29,339 nt of DNA. It comes from a virus. A program made the translations under genes and the position numbers. Positions 5,412 to 12,498 of this stretch are shown one piece after another (position 1 is the first letter of the stretch; the number at the start of each line of letters is the position of its first letter). The stretch spans positions 1 through 29,339 of the IMG/VR virus record IMGVR_UViG_3300017758_000078. One strand, 5' to 3'. The notes under the pieces were generated by a model. The model ran no database searches, was not told where the DNA came from, and saw only the letters and a list, made by a program, of their open reading frames with translations.

Positions 5412-5558
5412 ATGAAAAAAATATTAGAATACTTTAAATTAAAAATACTTGTAAATAAATTAATGAATAGAAGTAACGGACTATTAACTGAAGAAAAAGT
5501 TGTACATAAAATTAATGGAAAAGATTACAGTTTTCCAAAATATAAGGAGTTGACATGA
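5412..5558 (+). CDS. Small hypothetical protein
   Basis: A 48-residue ORF, basic at the N-terminus (MKKILEYFKLKILVNKLMNR) and polar after it, ending KYKELT. Its stop overlaps the next start (ATGA at 5555-5558), and the next gene's AAGGAG is inside its last codons, so the two are translationally coupled. It is the first gene after the promoter at 5382. Not recognised. Confidence 0.55.
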   Translation: MKKILEYFKLKILVNKLMNRSNGLLTEEKVVHKINGKDYSFPKYKELT

Positions 5559-5935
5559 AAATAATGGTCACTTTTGAATTAACGGAAGATTATATTCTTG
5601 AAGTTGAGACAGAACAAGAAGCAATAAAAAAAGTACAAAAAATATTTGATTTTAAACAAGAATCTCAGAACGATCTATTAAAGCAATATAATATTGATTA
5701 TAGTTGTGATATAGAAAAAAAGTATATCAATGTTCAAGATGATGAAGTTGTAGAAGAACCACAGCTTGATTATGAGATTATATACACCGAAACTGCTGGC
5801 AGTCCTGGTGAAGCACTTGAAAAATTGCAGAATAGGATCGTTGGGGCAGATGACTACATAGAGCCTGTAATATCACCAGTTTTAAATGAGGAGTATGAAA
5901 TACTAACTGGGATAAAGGCAGAAGGAACAGCATAA
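5555..5935 (+). CDS. Hypothetical acidic protein
   Basis: A 126-residue acidic protein with a good AAGGAG site 5 bases before the ATG. The first 40 residues (MKIMVTFELTEDYILEVETE followed by an EAIKKVQKIF helix) look like a small beta-alpha fold. A second part contains EIIYTETAGSPGEALEKL, which resembles a repeat of the first pattern (beta strand, then EA..KLQ helix), so the protein may be two copies of one small alpha/beta unit. The stop overlaps the next start (TAATG). Function unknown; an early or host-interaction protein is possible given its place next to the control region. Confidence 0.7.
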   Translation: MKIMVTFELTEDYILEVETEQEAIKKVQKIFDFKQESQNDLLKQYNIDYSCDIEKKYINVQDDEVVEEPQLDYEIIYTETAGSPGEALEKLQNRIVGADDYIEPVISPVLNEEYEILTGIKAEGTA

Positions 5936-6132
5936 TGACAGAAATACCTAATTTTCCAGCAGGTACTAAAAGAGAAGATGCTATTGACGAATTAATATCC
6001 GATGGAGATCTTAAAGAAGTTGTTTTAAAACAATTCAACTACATGAGGATCAAAGGCATTAATTTAGTTCAAGACGCAGACGATCTTGTAAACTTATATT
6101 TAAGTATTTGCAAAAAATTTGAAGAGAAGTAA
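5935..6132 (+). CDS. Small hypothetical protein
   Basis: A 65-residue protein coupled to the preceding gene by a TAATG overlap. It begins MTEIPNFPAGTKREDAIDEL and continues with predicted helices (LKEVVLKQFNYMRIKG; DADDLVNLYLSICKKFEEK). The regular charge spacing and absence of rare features suggest a real helical protein. It is last in the 5412-6132 operon and is followed by a clear intrinsic terminator. Not recognised. Confidence 0.65.
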   Translation: MTEIPNFPAGTKREDAIDELISDGDLKEVVLKQFNYMRIKGINLVQDADDLVNLYLSICKKFEEK

Positions 6133-6182
6133 ACTTAATACTGTTCATAGAAAAAGCCTTTCGTGTGAACTGAATTAAAGTG

Positions 6183-6212
6183 AAAAGCAGGTGCCAAGAC
6201 ACCTGCTTTTTA
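6183..6212 (+). terminator. Intrinsic terminator of the 5412-6132 operon
   Basis: GCAGGTG (6187-6193) and CACCTGC (6200-6206) form a perfect 7-bp GC-rich stem with a CCAAGA loop, followed by TTTTTA and preceded by AAAA, so it can work in both directions. Confidence 0.85.
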
Positions 6213-6250
6213 TTTACCCAAAACAAAAATCATATAGTCTATTATGGATT

Positions 6251-6311
6251 GTCGGCTACTAAACCGACTTCCTCCCATCATCGGCTAACTCTTAGGGGTT
6301 AGCCTTATCTT
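6251..6311. terminator. Two hairpins, probable terminator
   Basis: GTCGG (6251-6255) pairs with CCGAC (6264-6268). GGCTAAC (6283-6289) pairs with GTTAGCC (6298-6304), followed by TTATCTTTTTT on the plus strand. The second hairpin contains the stop codon of the minus-strand gene at 6292-6438. A transcription barrier between converging units is likely. Confidence 0.5.
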
Positions 6312-6438
6312 TTTTAACTACTTTTTGTTCTCTTGCAAGATCTTTTCTGATCTTCTTTGCTAAAAATCTACGAGCTTTACGATTTAAAGCTGGTGCATTT
6401 TCTTTTGAGACTATCGATAACTTTTTCATAAATCTCAT
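6292..6438 (-). CDS. Small highly basic protein
   Basis: A 48-residue minus-strand ORF starting MRFMKKLSIVSKENAPALNR and rich in K and R throughout (KARRFLAKKIRKDL, VVKKDKANP). It resembles a small nucleic-acid-binding peptide, though no family is recognised. Internal ATG 6429 (MKKLSIV) is an alternative start. It runs toward the terminator hairpins at 6251-6311 and shares a 50-bp AT-rich divergent promoter region with the thioredoxin gene; TATATG lies a few bases upstream of its ATG. Short length limits confidence. Confidence 0.5.
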   Translation of the reverse strand: MRFMKKLSIVSKENAPALNRKARRFLAKKIRKDLAREQKVVKKDKANP

Positions 6439-6473
6439 GATACATATAAATTTTAAAATTTGAATTTTTGTGC

Positions 6474-6479
6474 TACGAT
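6474..6479 (+). promoter_or_regulatory. -10 element (TACGAT) of the thioredoxin gene
   Basis: TACGAT fits the TANNNT -10 pattern common in Actinobacteria and ends 9 bases before ATG 6489. No Shine-Dalgarno fits between, so the message is probably leaderless or nearly so. Confidence 0.5.
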
Positions 6480-6488
6480 GTTCTAACT

Positions 6489-6812
6489 ATGATTAAGAAA
6501 ATAGATCAATCCAACTTTAACGAAACAATCTCAAGAGACGATATAACTACAATTGTTAAGTTTGAAGCTGATTGGTGTGTTCCATGCAAAGAGATTACAC
6601 CAGCAGTAGAGTCCCTCAATGAAGAGTGGAAAGATCAAAAGGTGGAGTTTGTAGCAGTTGATATAGAAGATGCTGCAACAGTAACTACTCAATATAATAT
6701 TTTTGGTGTTCCAACCTTTATCGCATTTCAAAATGGTCAGCCTGTTTCTGAAGTGAGATCAAGAGTAAATATTGGAAATATCAAATCTTCTTTTGAAAAG
6801 TTCTTAGTCTGA
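6489..6812 (+). CDS. Thioredoxin
   Basis: A 107-residue single-domain thioredoxin from ATG 6489; an upstream in-frame TTG (6468) is unlikely because it lies before the -10 element. It reduces protein disulfides through two active-site cysteines. FEADWCVPCKEITP holds the CxxC (Cys30, Cys33); the common WCGPC is WCVPC here, which could shift redox potential or partner choice. VDIEDAATVTTQYNIFGVPTF carries the conserved cis-proline (Pro75 in GVPT). It has no signal peptide, so it is cytoplasmic. Phage thioredoxins may serve ribonucleotide reductase, DNA polymerase processivity or redox balance; no such partner is in this window. An iron-sulfur WhiB protein elsewhere makes redox control an attractive link, by inference only. 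Confidence 0.93.
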   Translation: MIKKIDQSNFNETISRDDITTIVKFEADWCVPCKEITPAVESLNEEWKDQKVEFVAVDIEDAATVTTQYNIFGVPTFIAFQNGQPVSEVRSRVNIGNIKSSFEKFLV

Positions 6813-6817
6813 TACTT

Positions 6818-6866
6818 ATCAGGATCCCTTAGGTTTTTGTTTGTTTTTCCCTAAGCTGATCCTGAT
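6818..6866. terminator. Long inverted repeat after thioredoxin
   Basis: ATCAGGATC (6818-6826) pairs with GATCCTGAT (6858-6866), and inside it CTTAGG pairs with CCTAAG with a T-rich loop. A long T-run follows at 6881. It is a terminator or operator ahead of the packaging genes. Confidence 0.6.
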
Positions 6867-6910
6867 GTCCAAAATAATAATTTTTTTTTAAAATTGTCTT
6901 AGATACCTGA

Positions 6911-6916
6911 TATAAT
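6911..6916 (+). promoter_or_regulatory. -10 element (TATAAT) of the ParB-like/packaging genes
   Basis: A perfect TATAAT ends 8 bases before ATG 6925, leaving no room for a Shine-Dalgarno after the expected transcript start. Another probable leaderless promoter. Confidence 0.6.
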
Positions 6917-6924
6917 TAGTAATT

Positions 6925-8016
6925 ATGGGAGAGATAGTAAATACAGAAAATCGTAGGGAATCAACCTACATGCAATTAGCCGATGAGACAACTTTTGAAC
7001 AATGGTTAGATATCGGATCTAAATTAATACAAACAACACAAAATATTATGTGGTGGCTTGGTGATTGGTGGAACTTTGGTGAAAGAAAGTATGGTGAGGC
7101 AGCAAGTCAAGCTCTTTCTATGGAAATACCTTATTCTACTTTTAGTAAAGCAAGCTATGTTGCTAGGCAAATAGAAAAAGAAAGACGATTACCAGAAGTT
7201 TCATGGTCTATTCATTGTGAGATTGCACAATTAGGTCAACAAGATCAAGATTTATTTTTGTCTAAAGCTCGTGACGATAATTATAGCGTTTCAAGAACTA
7301 GAGAAGAAGTTAAGAAACATAAAGTTCAAGAATTGTTAGATGATAACGATAAAGAAAACATTATGTTATATCAAAACATAAATATCAAATCAAGTAATGT
7401 ATGGACATTTGGTAAGCCTATAGTCAATTATGGTGTTAATGACGATCAAAAAACACCACCTCAAATGTTGTTTAATCTTTTTTACTGGTTTGAAGATAGG
7501 GATCTAGAAAATCTTTCAAAGGTTGTTGATCTTACTGATAAATATCAAGTAACTTATGATGTTGCTAATGATTTTAATTTTGATTGTAATAGTTATGATC
7601 TATATCCTCATGCTCAAACTAAAAAAGTTAAAGCTGGTGATTGGACAGTTGATCATTATCCAAAAGAATTAAAAGAAGCAGATATTGTAATTTTGAATAT
7701 TCTTGACTATTTAGACAATGCTGCTGATATAGATCCAGCTAGTTTTATTAGACAGCAGATTATTAATTTATCAACAGCTATGAAACCTGGATCTCAGCTA
7801 TTTTTTATATCCAAAGATCTAGATGATTGTAAATTAGAAAATATATTTTCTTTAATTTATGATGATACAGACTTTTCAATCATTGATTTCATATCAATTC
7901 CAAATAAAGATACTTATAGTAAAGAAGAGGAAGTTCAGGCAATAGCTAATAGAACACTACTTAACAAGTTTGGTTATGTATTTGTTTTAAGAGTTATTGA
8001 TGACTCAGATCATTAA
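6925..8016 (+). CDS. ParB-like N-domain fused to degenerate DNA-methyltransferase fold
   Basis: A 363-residue protein. Residues about 20-135 carry FEQWLDIGSKL, WWLGDWWNFGERKYGE (43-58), STFSKASYVARQ and VSWSIHCEIAQL, a set I know from ParB-like/HTH proteins of actinobacterial phages. Residues about 155-285 line up with adenine methyltransferases that begin ...W.F......TP.Q....L: VWTFGKPIVNYG, TPPQMLFNLFYWF, then VVD at 200-202, DV at 212-213 and YDLYP at 224-228 with the spacing of VVDPMAGSGTT.DV...C..YD..P. The glycine-rich SAM loop is replaced by LTDKYQVT, and the DPPY site appears as ILNILDY (256-262). It is therefore probably catalytically dead. It sits directly before terL, the usual small-terminase position, so a DNA-recognition role in packaging is plausible. 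Confidence 0.65.
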   Translation: MGEIVNTENRRESTYMQLADETTFEQWLDIGSKLIQTTQNIMWWLGDWWNFGERKYGEAASQALSMEIPYSTFSKASYVARQIEKERRLPEVSWSIHCEIAQLGQQDQDLFLSKARDDNYSVSRTREEVKKHKVQELLDDNDKENIMLYQNINIKSSNVWTFGKPIVNYGVNDDQKTPPQMLFNLFYWFEDRDLENLSKVVDLTDKYQVTYDVANDFNFDCNSYDLYPHAQTKKVKAGDWTVDHYPKELKEADIVILNILDYLDNAADIDPASFIRQQIINLSTAMKPGSQLFFISKDLDDCKLENIFSLIYDDTDFSIIDFISIPNKDTYSKEEEVQAIANRTLLNKFGYVFVLRVIDDSDH

Positions 8017-8036
8017 GCTGTGTTAGACTTCAATGG

Positions 8037-9293
8037 ATGGAGTCTAAAACTAGTAAACTAGAAATTAAAGTCGGTTCTGATACTTTTGTTATCGGATTCC
8101 CTGCATTACACGAAGCTCAACAAGAAGTTGCTAATAGCGATGCTCGTTGGAAAATACTTTGTGCAGGCAGAAGGTTTGGTAAATCAAGACTTGGTGTTCA
8201 ATTGTGTATGCAAGCAGCACTTCAAGGTAAAAGAGCTTGGTGGGTTGCACCTACTTACTCTATTGCTCGTATTGGTTGGAGAGATATACAAGAAAGTGCT
8301 AGATCTTTTCCAGAAACATTAGAACCTAATATTTCTTTGGTAAACATGGAAGTTAAGTTTGAACAAACTGGTGGATCTATAGCAGTAAGATCTGCTGATA
8401 CTCCACATAGACTTCGTGGTGAGGGTTTGGACTTCTTAGTTATGGACGAGGCAGCATTCGTAAAGCCAGATGTTTGGCAACAGGTATTAAGACCTACTCT
8501 AACTGAAAGAAAAGGTGGTGCTTTGTTTATCTCCACTCCAATTGGTATGAACAATTGGTTTTATGAATTATGGGAAATGGCTGAAGGTAAAGGTGATTGG
8601 GAAAGGTTTCAGTTTCCAAGTTGGTCAAATCCTTTAGTTGATAAGGAAGAAGTAGAACAAGCAAAAACAGAAGTAGGATCTATTGTATATGCACAGGAAT
8701 ATTTGGCAGAATTTGTTGAAGCTGGTCAAGGTTTACTAAAACCTGAATGGCTTAAGTACTTTAAAGAAAAAAATGGTCGTTACTTTACTGGAAGTGAAAA
8801 TGTTAGTTTAGATGAATGTACAAGATTTGCTACAGTAGATCTAGCAACAAGTGTTAGTGAGACAGCAGACTATACAGTAATTGCAAGCTGTGCCGTAACA
8901 CCACAAGGTAAGATTTTGATCCTAGATGTTGATAGACAGAGAATGCAAGCACCTGACATAATACCTCGAATAAGACAGAAAATGGCAGAATATGATTTAC
9001 AATGGGTTGGTATGGAACGAGCTGGTTTCCAGCTTTCACTCATACAATTTGCAAAAAGAGATGGATTAGCTGTCAAAGAACTGAAAGCTGATAAAGATAA
9101 GATTTCTAGAGCAATGCCACTTGCCGCAAGAATGGAAAGTGGTGATATATACTTTAGACAAGGAGCCATGTGGCTACCTGATGTGGAAAGAGAATTAATG
9201 ACATTTCCAGTAGGTCATCATGATGACATAGTGGATGCAATAAGTTATGGGGTTTTATGCGCCCAAGTGAGAAGAGAATGGATCGCTTTTTAA
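8037..9293 (+). CDS. terL: Terminase large subunit
   Basis: A 418-residue packaging motor. The N-terminal ATPase has Walker A GRRFGKS (44-50), Walker B LDFLVMDE (131-138) and a coupling motif FISTP (164-168). The C-terminal RNase H-like nuclease has VDLA with Asp268 and the GHHDDIVDA motif (393-401). It translocates DNA into the prohead through the portal and cuts concatemers. Length is typical. ATG 8037 is used; TAGACT (8024-8029) upstream may be a -10 box of the leaderless type seen elsewhere. It abuts the portal gene with no gap (stop 9291-9293, ATG 9294). Confidence 0.95.
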   Translation: MESKTSKLEIKVGSDTFVIGFPALHEAQQEVANSDARWKILCAGRRFGKSRLGVQLCMQAALQGKRAWWVAPTYSIARIGWRDIQESARSFPETLEPNISLVNMEVKFEQTGGSIAVRSADTPHRLRGEGLDFLVMDEAAFVKPDVWQQVLRPTLTERKGGALFISTPIGMNNWFYELWEMAEGKGDWERFQFPSWSNPLVDKEEVEQAKTEVGSIVYAQEYLAEFVEAGQGLLKPEWLKYFKEKNGRYFTGSENVSLDECTRFATVDLATSVSETADYTVIASCAVTPQGKILILDVDRQRMQAPDIIPRIRQKMAEYDLQWVGMERAGFQLSLIQFAKRDGLAVKELKADKDKISRAMPLAARMESGDIYFRQGAMWLPDVERELMTFPVGHHDDIVDAISYGVLCAQVRREWIAF

Positions 9294-11927
9294 ATGGCAG
9301 ATAACAAATCAAGATTTCGTAAGGCTGTCGACTTCTTAAATAGTCCTACGAAAAGACAAGAACAAAAGTACAGTAGATACAATCAACAAACAAGTTTAGA
9401 CAGAGCCGTATACGGATATAACACAGACGCAGGTTATTGGCCAGCTTCAGAATTAGATGATATTGGAGATGGATCTAACAACTCAGCAGTTGTAGCCTGT
9501 CTTAATGTTCTTTCTACTTCTTTTGCAGAACCAAGAACAGTTCTTATAAACGATACAGGTGAATTGCACAATGAAAGAATTAAAAAACATCCTGTTTTAG
9601 ATTTATTAAACAGACCTAATCCATACACATCAGGAGTTTTGTTAGCACATTACATCATAGTTTCTTTATCTGCTCATGGTGATGCTTATTTGTACAAAAA
9701 CCGAAACAGTGATGGAAATGTGGTAGAGCTTGTACCTCTAATGCCAGATATGGTAGAACCCAAAGGTAACGAAACAGATTTGATAACTCATTATAAATAC
9801 GATCCTTATGGTGGTTTGGGAAGTAATAGTATAGTCGTTCCAACTACTGACATAGTGCATATCAGACAAGGCATAGATCCAAATAACCATAGGAGAGGTT
9901 TTGCTCCATTAAAATCTGTATTAAGAGAAATCTTAGGAGATGAGGCGGCAGGACAGTATGCAGCAGCACTCTTAAATAATATGGCTGTACCAGGTGTCAT
10001 ACTCTCACCTAAAGATGACTCTATGGGCGGTCCATCGAAAGAGGAAGCTGAGGCTATCTCTGCGATGTACAAGCAAAAGTTCGGTGGTAAGAACAGAGGT
10101 GCGCCAATGATTTTATCAGGCGCTATGAATGTAGAAGTCATCTCTTTCTCACCAGATCAGATGAACCTGACTGAACTTAGGAAACTGCCTGAAGAGAGAG
10201 TTTCGGCTGTTTTAGGTGTCCCAGCAATATTGGCTGGACTCGGTGCTGGTTTAGACGCAGCGACATACAACAACACTCGTGAATTAAGAGAATTTTTTAC
10301 AGAACAAAAACTTGTTCCATTATGGAAAACTGTAGCTGCTGAACTTACACATCAATTACTAAGAGTAGATTTTCCTTCATCATCTGAATTATCAATCAAG
10401 TTTGATCTTGAAGATGTAAGGGCTTTATCTCAAGACAAAGATGATCTATATAAGCGTATGAACACAGCCGTACAAGGTGGTTGGGTAACAATCGGAGAGG
10501 CTAGACAAGCAGTCGGACTTGATGTTGAGTCTCATCATGAGGTGTATTTAAGACCTATGAATATGATCGAAACAATACCAGGTCAATCAAATGCTCCAAA
10601 ACCAGATAAGGAAGATCCTGTTGTAGATATTGCTAAACAGCTCATTGATAAAGTATTAACTACTGGTAGTGGCTTAGTTGAACCTACACGAAGCGAAGTT
10701 TTAAAACCTACGCCAACATATTTGAATGAAGAAAAATATGTCGCAGAGATGCCTAATGGTGCATGGTGCATACTTAATCATGAAGACAATCAAGTAATTG
10801 AATGTTATGAAAATGAAGATCAAGCTAGAAGTGCTTTAGATCGCATGAAAAAACCAAAAAAAGAATTAAAGAAAGCAAAAGAAGTAAAAGCACCAAAGGT
10901 AACTAATTTTCCTAGTTCAGGGGATGACCAGACGATCTCTATCAGCAACTCCAAATTTAAGCAATTTCCAGATTACAACTATGTAAAAAATCTTAAAGAA
11001 GAATGGCCTGAGATATGGCGTAGGGCTGGTACAGGTGGTAATCCACCAACCTCGTTTACTGGTAATGATGCTTACAACAGGTGGACAAAATATAGATCTG
11101 GTGATAGATCAGAGTCAGTTTTAAACTGGGTTAAAAGACGAGAAAGTTTTATGGCTAGACACTCTGGTAACACAAAATTAAATGGTTACATAGCTGTGAT
11201 GAAGTGGGGTGGTGTCACCAAAACTGGTGCAAGTGCCATGAAAAAAACAGTTAACGAGTATAAAAAAGTAATTCGTGAAAGAAGAAAGATACAAGAAGAA
11301 TTACTTTTAGAAATAGAATCCAAAGCATTAAGTGAAGCTACTAGAACAGCTTTAAAAAATAAAGTTGAGGAACATAACTCTAAAAACCCTAAGCACAGAG
11401 CAACACTAAGAATGTTGACTGCTTGCTACAACAGAGGTTTAGCAGCTTATCAAAACAATCCAGGATCAGTTCGTGGTAATGTTGCTGGTCCATCCCAGTG
11501 GGCAATGGCCAGAGTTAATGGACTATTAAGAGCTTTGAGAACAGGTAAGTTCAAAAGAACTGCTTATGATACAGATCTTTTACCTAGTAGTCATCCTTTG
11601 AGTTCTAAAAAAGTTGCTGGAAGTGTTATTGAGGAAATAAATGTTTCTACCGAAGAGGCAGAGGCTTTATCAGAAGTTGAAATGAACTCAGCTAGATCTG
11701 AAAAGGCTAAATCTGTAAAAATTGGAGATGCAGTCTCATGGAGTATAAACAAAGATCCAGATCCACCATCAACTGTTCATGGCATTGTCACTTCAGTCAA
11801 TAATGAAAAAGAAACTGCAACAATGATGGTTTGGGCAATTATGGAAGATGGTACGCACAAGAAAACTGACAGGTCAGTCGTGCAACCAATCTCTGCATTA
11901 AGAAAGATAAAAGATTTTAGAAGCTAA
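9294..11927 (+). CDS. Portal protein with long C-terminal multidomain extension
   Basis: An 877-residue protein, about twice the normal length of HK97-type portals. Residues about 20-430 are the portal (NNSAVVACLNVLSTSFAEPR, DIVHIRQGIDP, GAMNVEVISFSPDQMNL, ERVSAVLGVPAILAGL), the dodecameric ring at the capsid vertex. Then follow a short domain near 481-515 (MPNGAWCILNHEDNQVIECY), a lysine-rich linker, a helical domain near 558-650 (PEIWRRAGTGGNPP, RRESFMARH, VMKWGG), a block near 710-765 (CYNRGLAAYQNNPGSVRG, TDLLPSSHPLS), and a Tudor/SH3-like end near 808-870 (KIGDAVSWSINKDPDPPS, VHGIVTSV). The last modules are normally found in separate or maturation-linked phage proteins. The frame is continuous, so this is a fusion, not an assembly of ORFs. 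The extension may act inside the prohead. Confidence 0.9.
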   Translation: MADNKSRFRKAVDFLNSPTKRQEQKYSRYNQQTSLDRAVYGYNTDAGYWPASELDDIGDGSNNSAVVACLNVLSTSFAEPRTVLINDTGELHNERIKKHPVLDLLNRPNPYTSGVLLAHYIIVSLSAHGDAYLYKNRNSDGNVVELVPLMPDMVEPKGNETDLITHYKYDPYGGLGSNSIVVPTTDIVHIRQGIDPNNHRRGFAPLKSVLREILGDEAAGQYAAALLNNMAVPGVILSPKDDSMGGPSKEEAEAISAMYKQKFGGKNRGAPMILSGAMNVEVISFSPDQMNLTELRKLPEERVSAVLGVPAILAGLGAGLDAATYNNTRELREFFTEQKLVPLWKTVAAELTHQLLRVDFPSSSELSIKFDLEDVRALSQDKDDLYKRMNTAVQGGWVTIGEARQAVGLDVESHHEVYLRPMNMIETIPGQSNAPKPDKEDPVVDIAKQLIDKVLTTGSGLVEPTRSEVLKPTPTYLNEEKYVAEMPNGAWCILNHEDNQVIECYENEDQARSALDRMKKPKKELKKAKEVKAPKVTNFPSSGDDQTISISNSKFKQFPDYNYVKNLKEEWPEIWRRAGTGGNPPTSFTGNDAYNRWTKYRSGDRSESVLNWVKRRESFMARHSGNTKLNGYIAVMKWGGVTKTGASAMKKTVNEYKKVIRERRKIQEELLLEIESKALSEATRTALKNKVEEHNSKNPKHRATLRMLTACYNRGLAAYQNNPGSVRGNVAGPSQWAMARVNGLLRALRTGKFKRTAYDTDLLPSSHPLSSKKVAGSVIEEINVSTEEAEALSEVEMNSARSEKAKSVKIGDAVSWSINKDPDPPSTVHGIVTSVNNEKETATMMVWAIMEDGTHKKTDRSVVQPISALRKIKDFRS

Positions 11928-12149
11928 TTAGCTACTTTCAAAATATCTAGTATTTTCTTTTGGATCATATTCGATCCCAGCTTTTTTAAGTTTATTGATT
12001 AATTTAGTCTGCTCATCTGATCCTAAGAAAACTAACCATTCTGTAATAATTTTATTACGATTTGGTTTCTGTGCCTTAGCAAGATTATCCATAAACATAT
12101 TAAATGGATTGTCTACTTTTGAGCTTCTTTCAACTCCGTTATCAGCCAT
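11928..12149 (-). CDS. Hypothetical moron protein (second of a minus-strand pair)
   Basis: A 73-residue mostly helical and polar protein (NKIITEWLVFLGSDEQTKLI, NKLKKAGIEYD). Its stop codon directly adjoins the portal stop codon tail to tail (TAATTA), giving a zero-length convergent junction within the palindrome AGCTAATTAGCT. The gene overlaps the upstream minus-strand gene by 37 bases, so the two form one operon read against the structural genes. Function unknown. Confidence 0.65.
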   Translation of the reverse strand: MADNGVERSSKVDNPFNMFMDNLAKAQKPNRNKIITEWLVFLGSDEQTKLINKLKKAGIEYDPKENTRYFESS

Positions 12150-12355
12150 TTTAGTAATCCGTTCCTATCCTCAGCGCCATACTTAAAGTCTTTAGCACTG
12201 AAATTATCTGATACTTCTATTTTACTTGTATCCAAAGATACTTCTAATTCCTTGTCAAAAATATCTAATTGACCTGTGCCGTCATCTTTGCAAAGCAAAG
12301 TAAAGGTACCAGATCCATTATGCAAAGTCGATATTAAGACTGTATCTTTTTCCAC
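12113..12355 (-). CDS. Hypothetical moron protein (first of a minus-strand pair)
   Basis: An 80-residue protein from a GTG start (EKDTVLISTLHNGSGTFTLL), beta-rich at first, then a helical C-terminus (RNGLLKWLITELKEAQK). TATACT (minus strand, 12362-12367) ends 6 bases before the GTG, so it has its own promoter and probably a leaderless mRNA. With its partner (11928-12149) and the plus-strand terminator at 12385-12424 it has the layout of a moron: a self-contained unit between portal and protease, genes that normally adjoin. Function unknown; superinfection exclusion or host modulation is typical for morons. Confidence 0.65.
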   Translation of the reverse strand: MEKDTVLISTLHNGSGTFTLLCKDDGTGQLDIFDKELEVSLDTSKIEVSDNFSAKDFKYGAEDRNGLLKWLITELKEAQK

Positions 12356-12361
12356 ATATTT

Positions 12362-12367
12362 AGTATA
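12362..12367 (-). promoter_or_regulatory. -10 element (TATACT) of the moron operon
   Basis: TATACT on the minus strand, 6 bases before the GTG start at 12355. No convincing -35 was found. It follows the leaderless spacing seen at 701, 6474 and 6911. Confidence 0.5.
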
Positions 12368-12384
12368 GCACTCATCGGCAATCT

Positions 12385-12424
12385 GTTAGTGGCTATCAGA
12401 AATACACTAACTTTTATTTTTTTT
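12385..12424 (+). terminator. Intrinsic terminator between moron and protease
   Basis: GTTAGTG (12385-12391) pairs with CACTAAC (12405-12411), followed by TTTTATTTTTTTT. It would stop plus-strand readthrough from the portal gene before the protease promoter. Confidence 0.65.
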
Positions 12425-12440
12425 ATATAAAATACTAATG

Positions 12441-12458
12441 TTTACTGTTTACAGTAAA
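12441..12458. promoter_or_regulatory. 18-bp palindrome upstream of protease/capsid genes
   Basis: TTTACTGTTTACAGTAAA has perfect 8-base arms around a TT centre. It is followed by TTTTT, so it may be a hairpin terminator with a tight loop, or an operator for the head operon. The TATAAA-rich stretch just before it is a promoter candidate. Confidence 0.5.
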
Positions 12459-12498
12459 TTTTTGCGCACATGGGTAAGTTAGGAGATTGGAATCTTGT

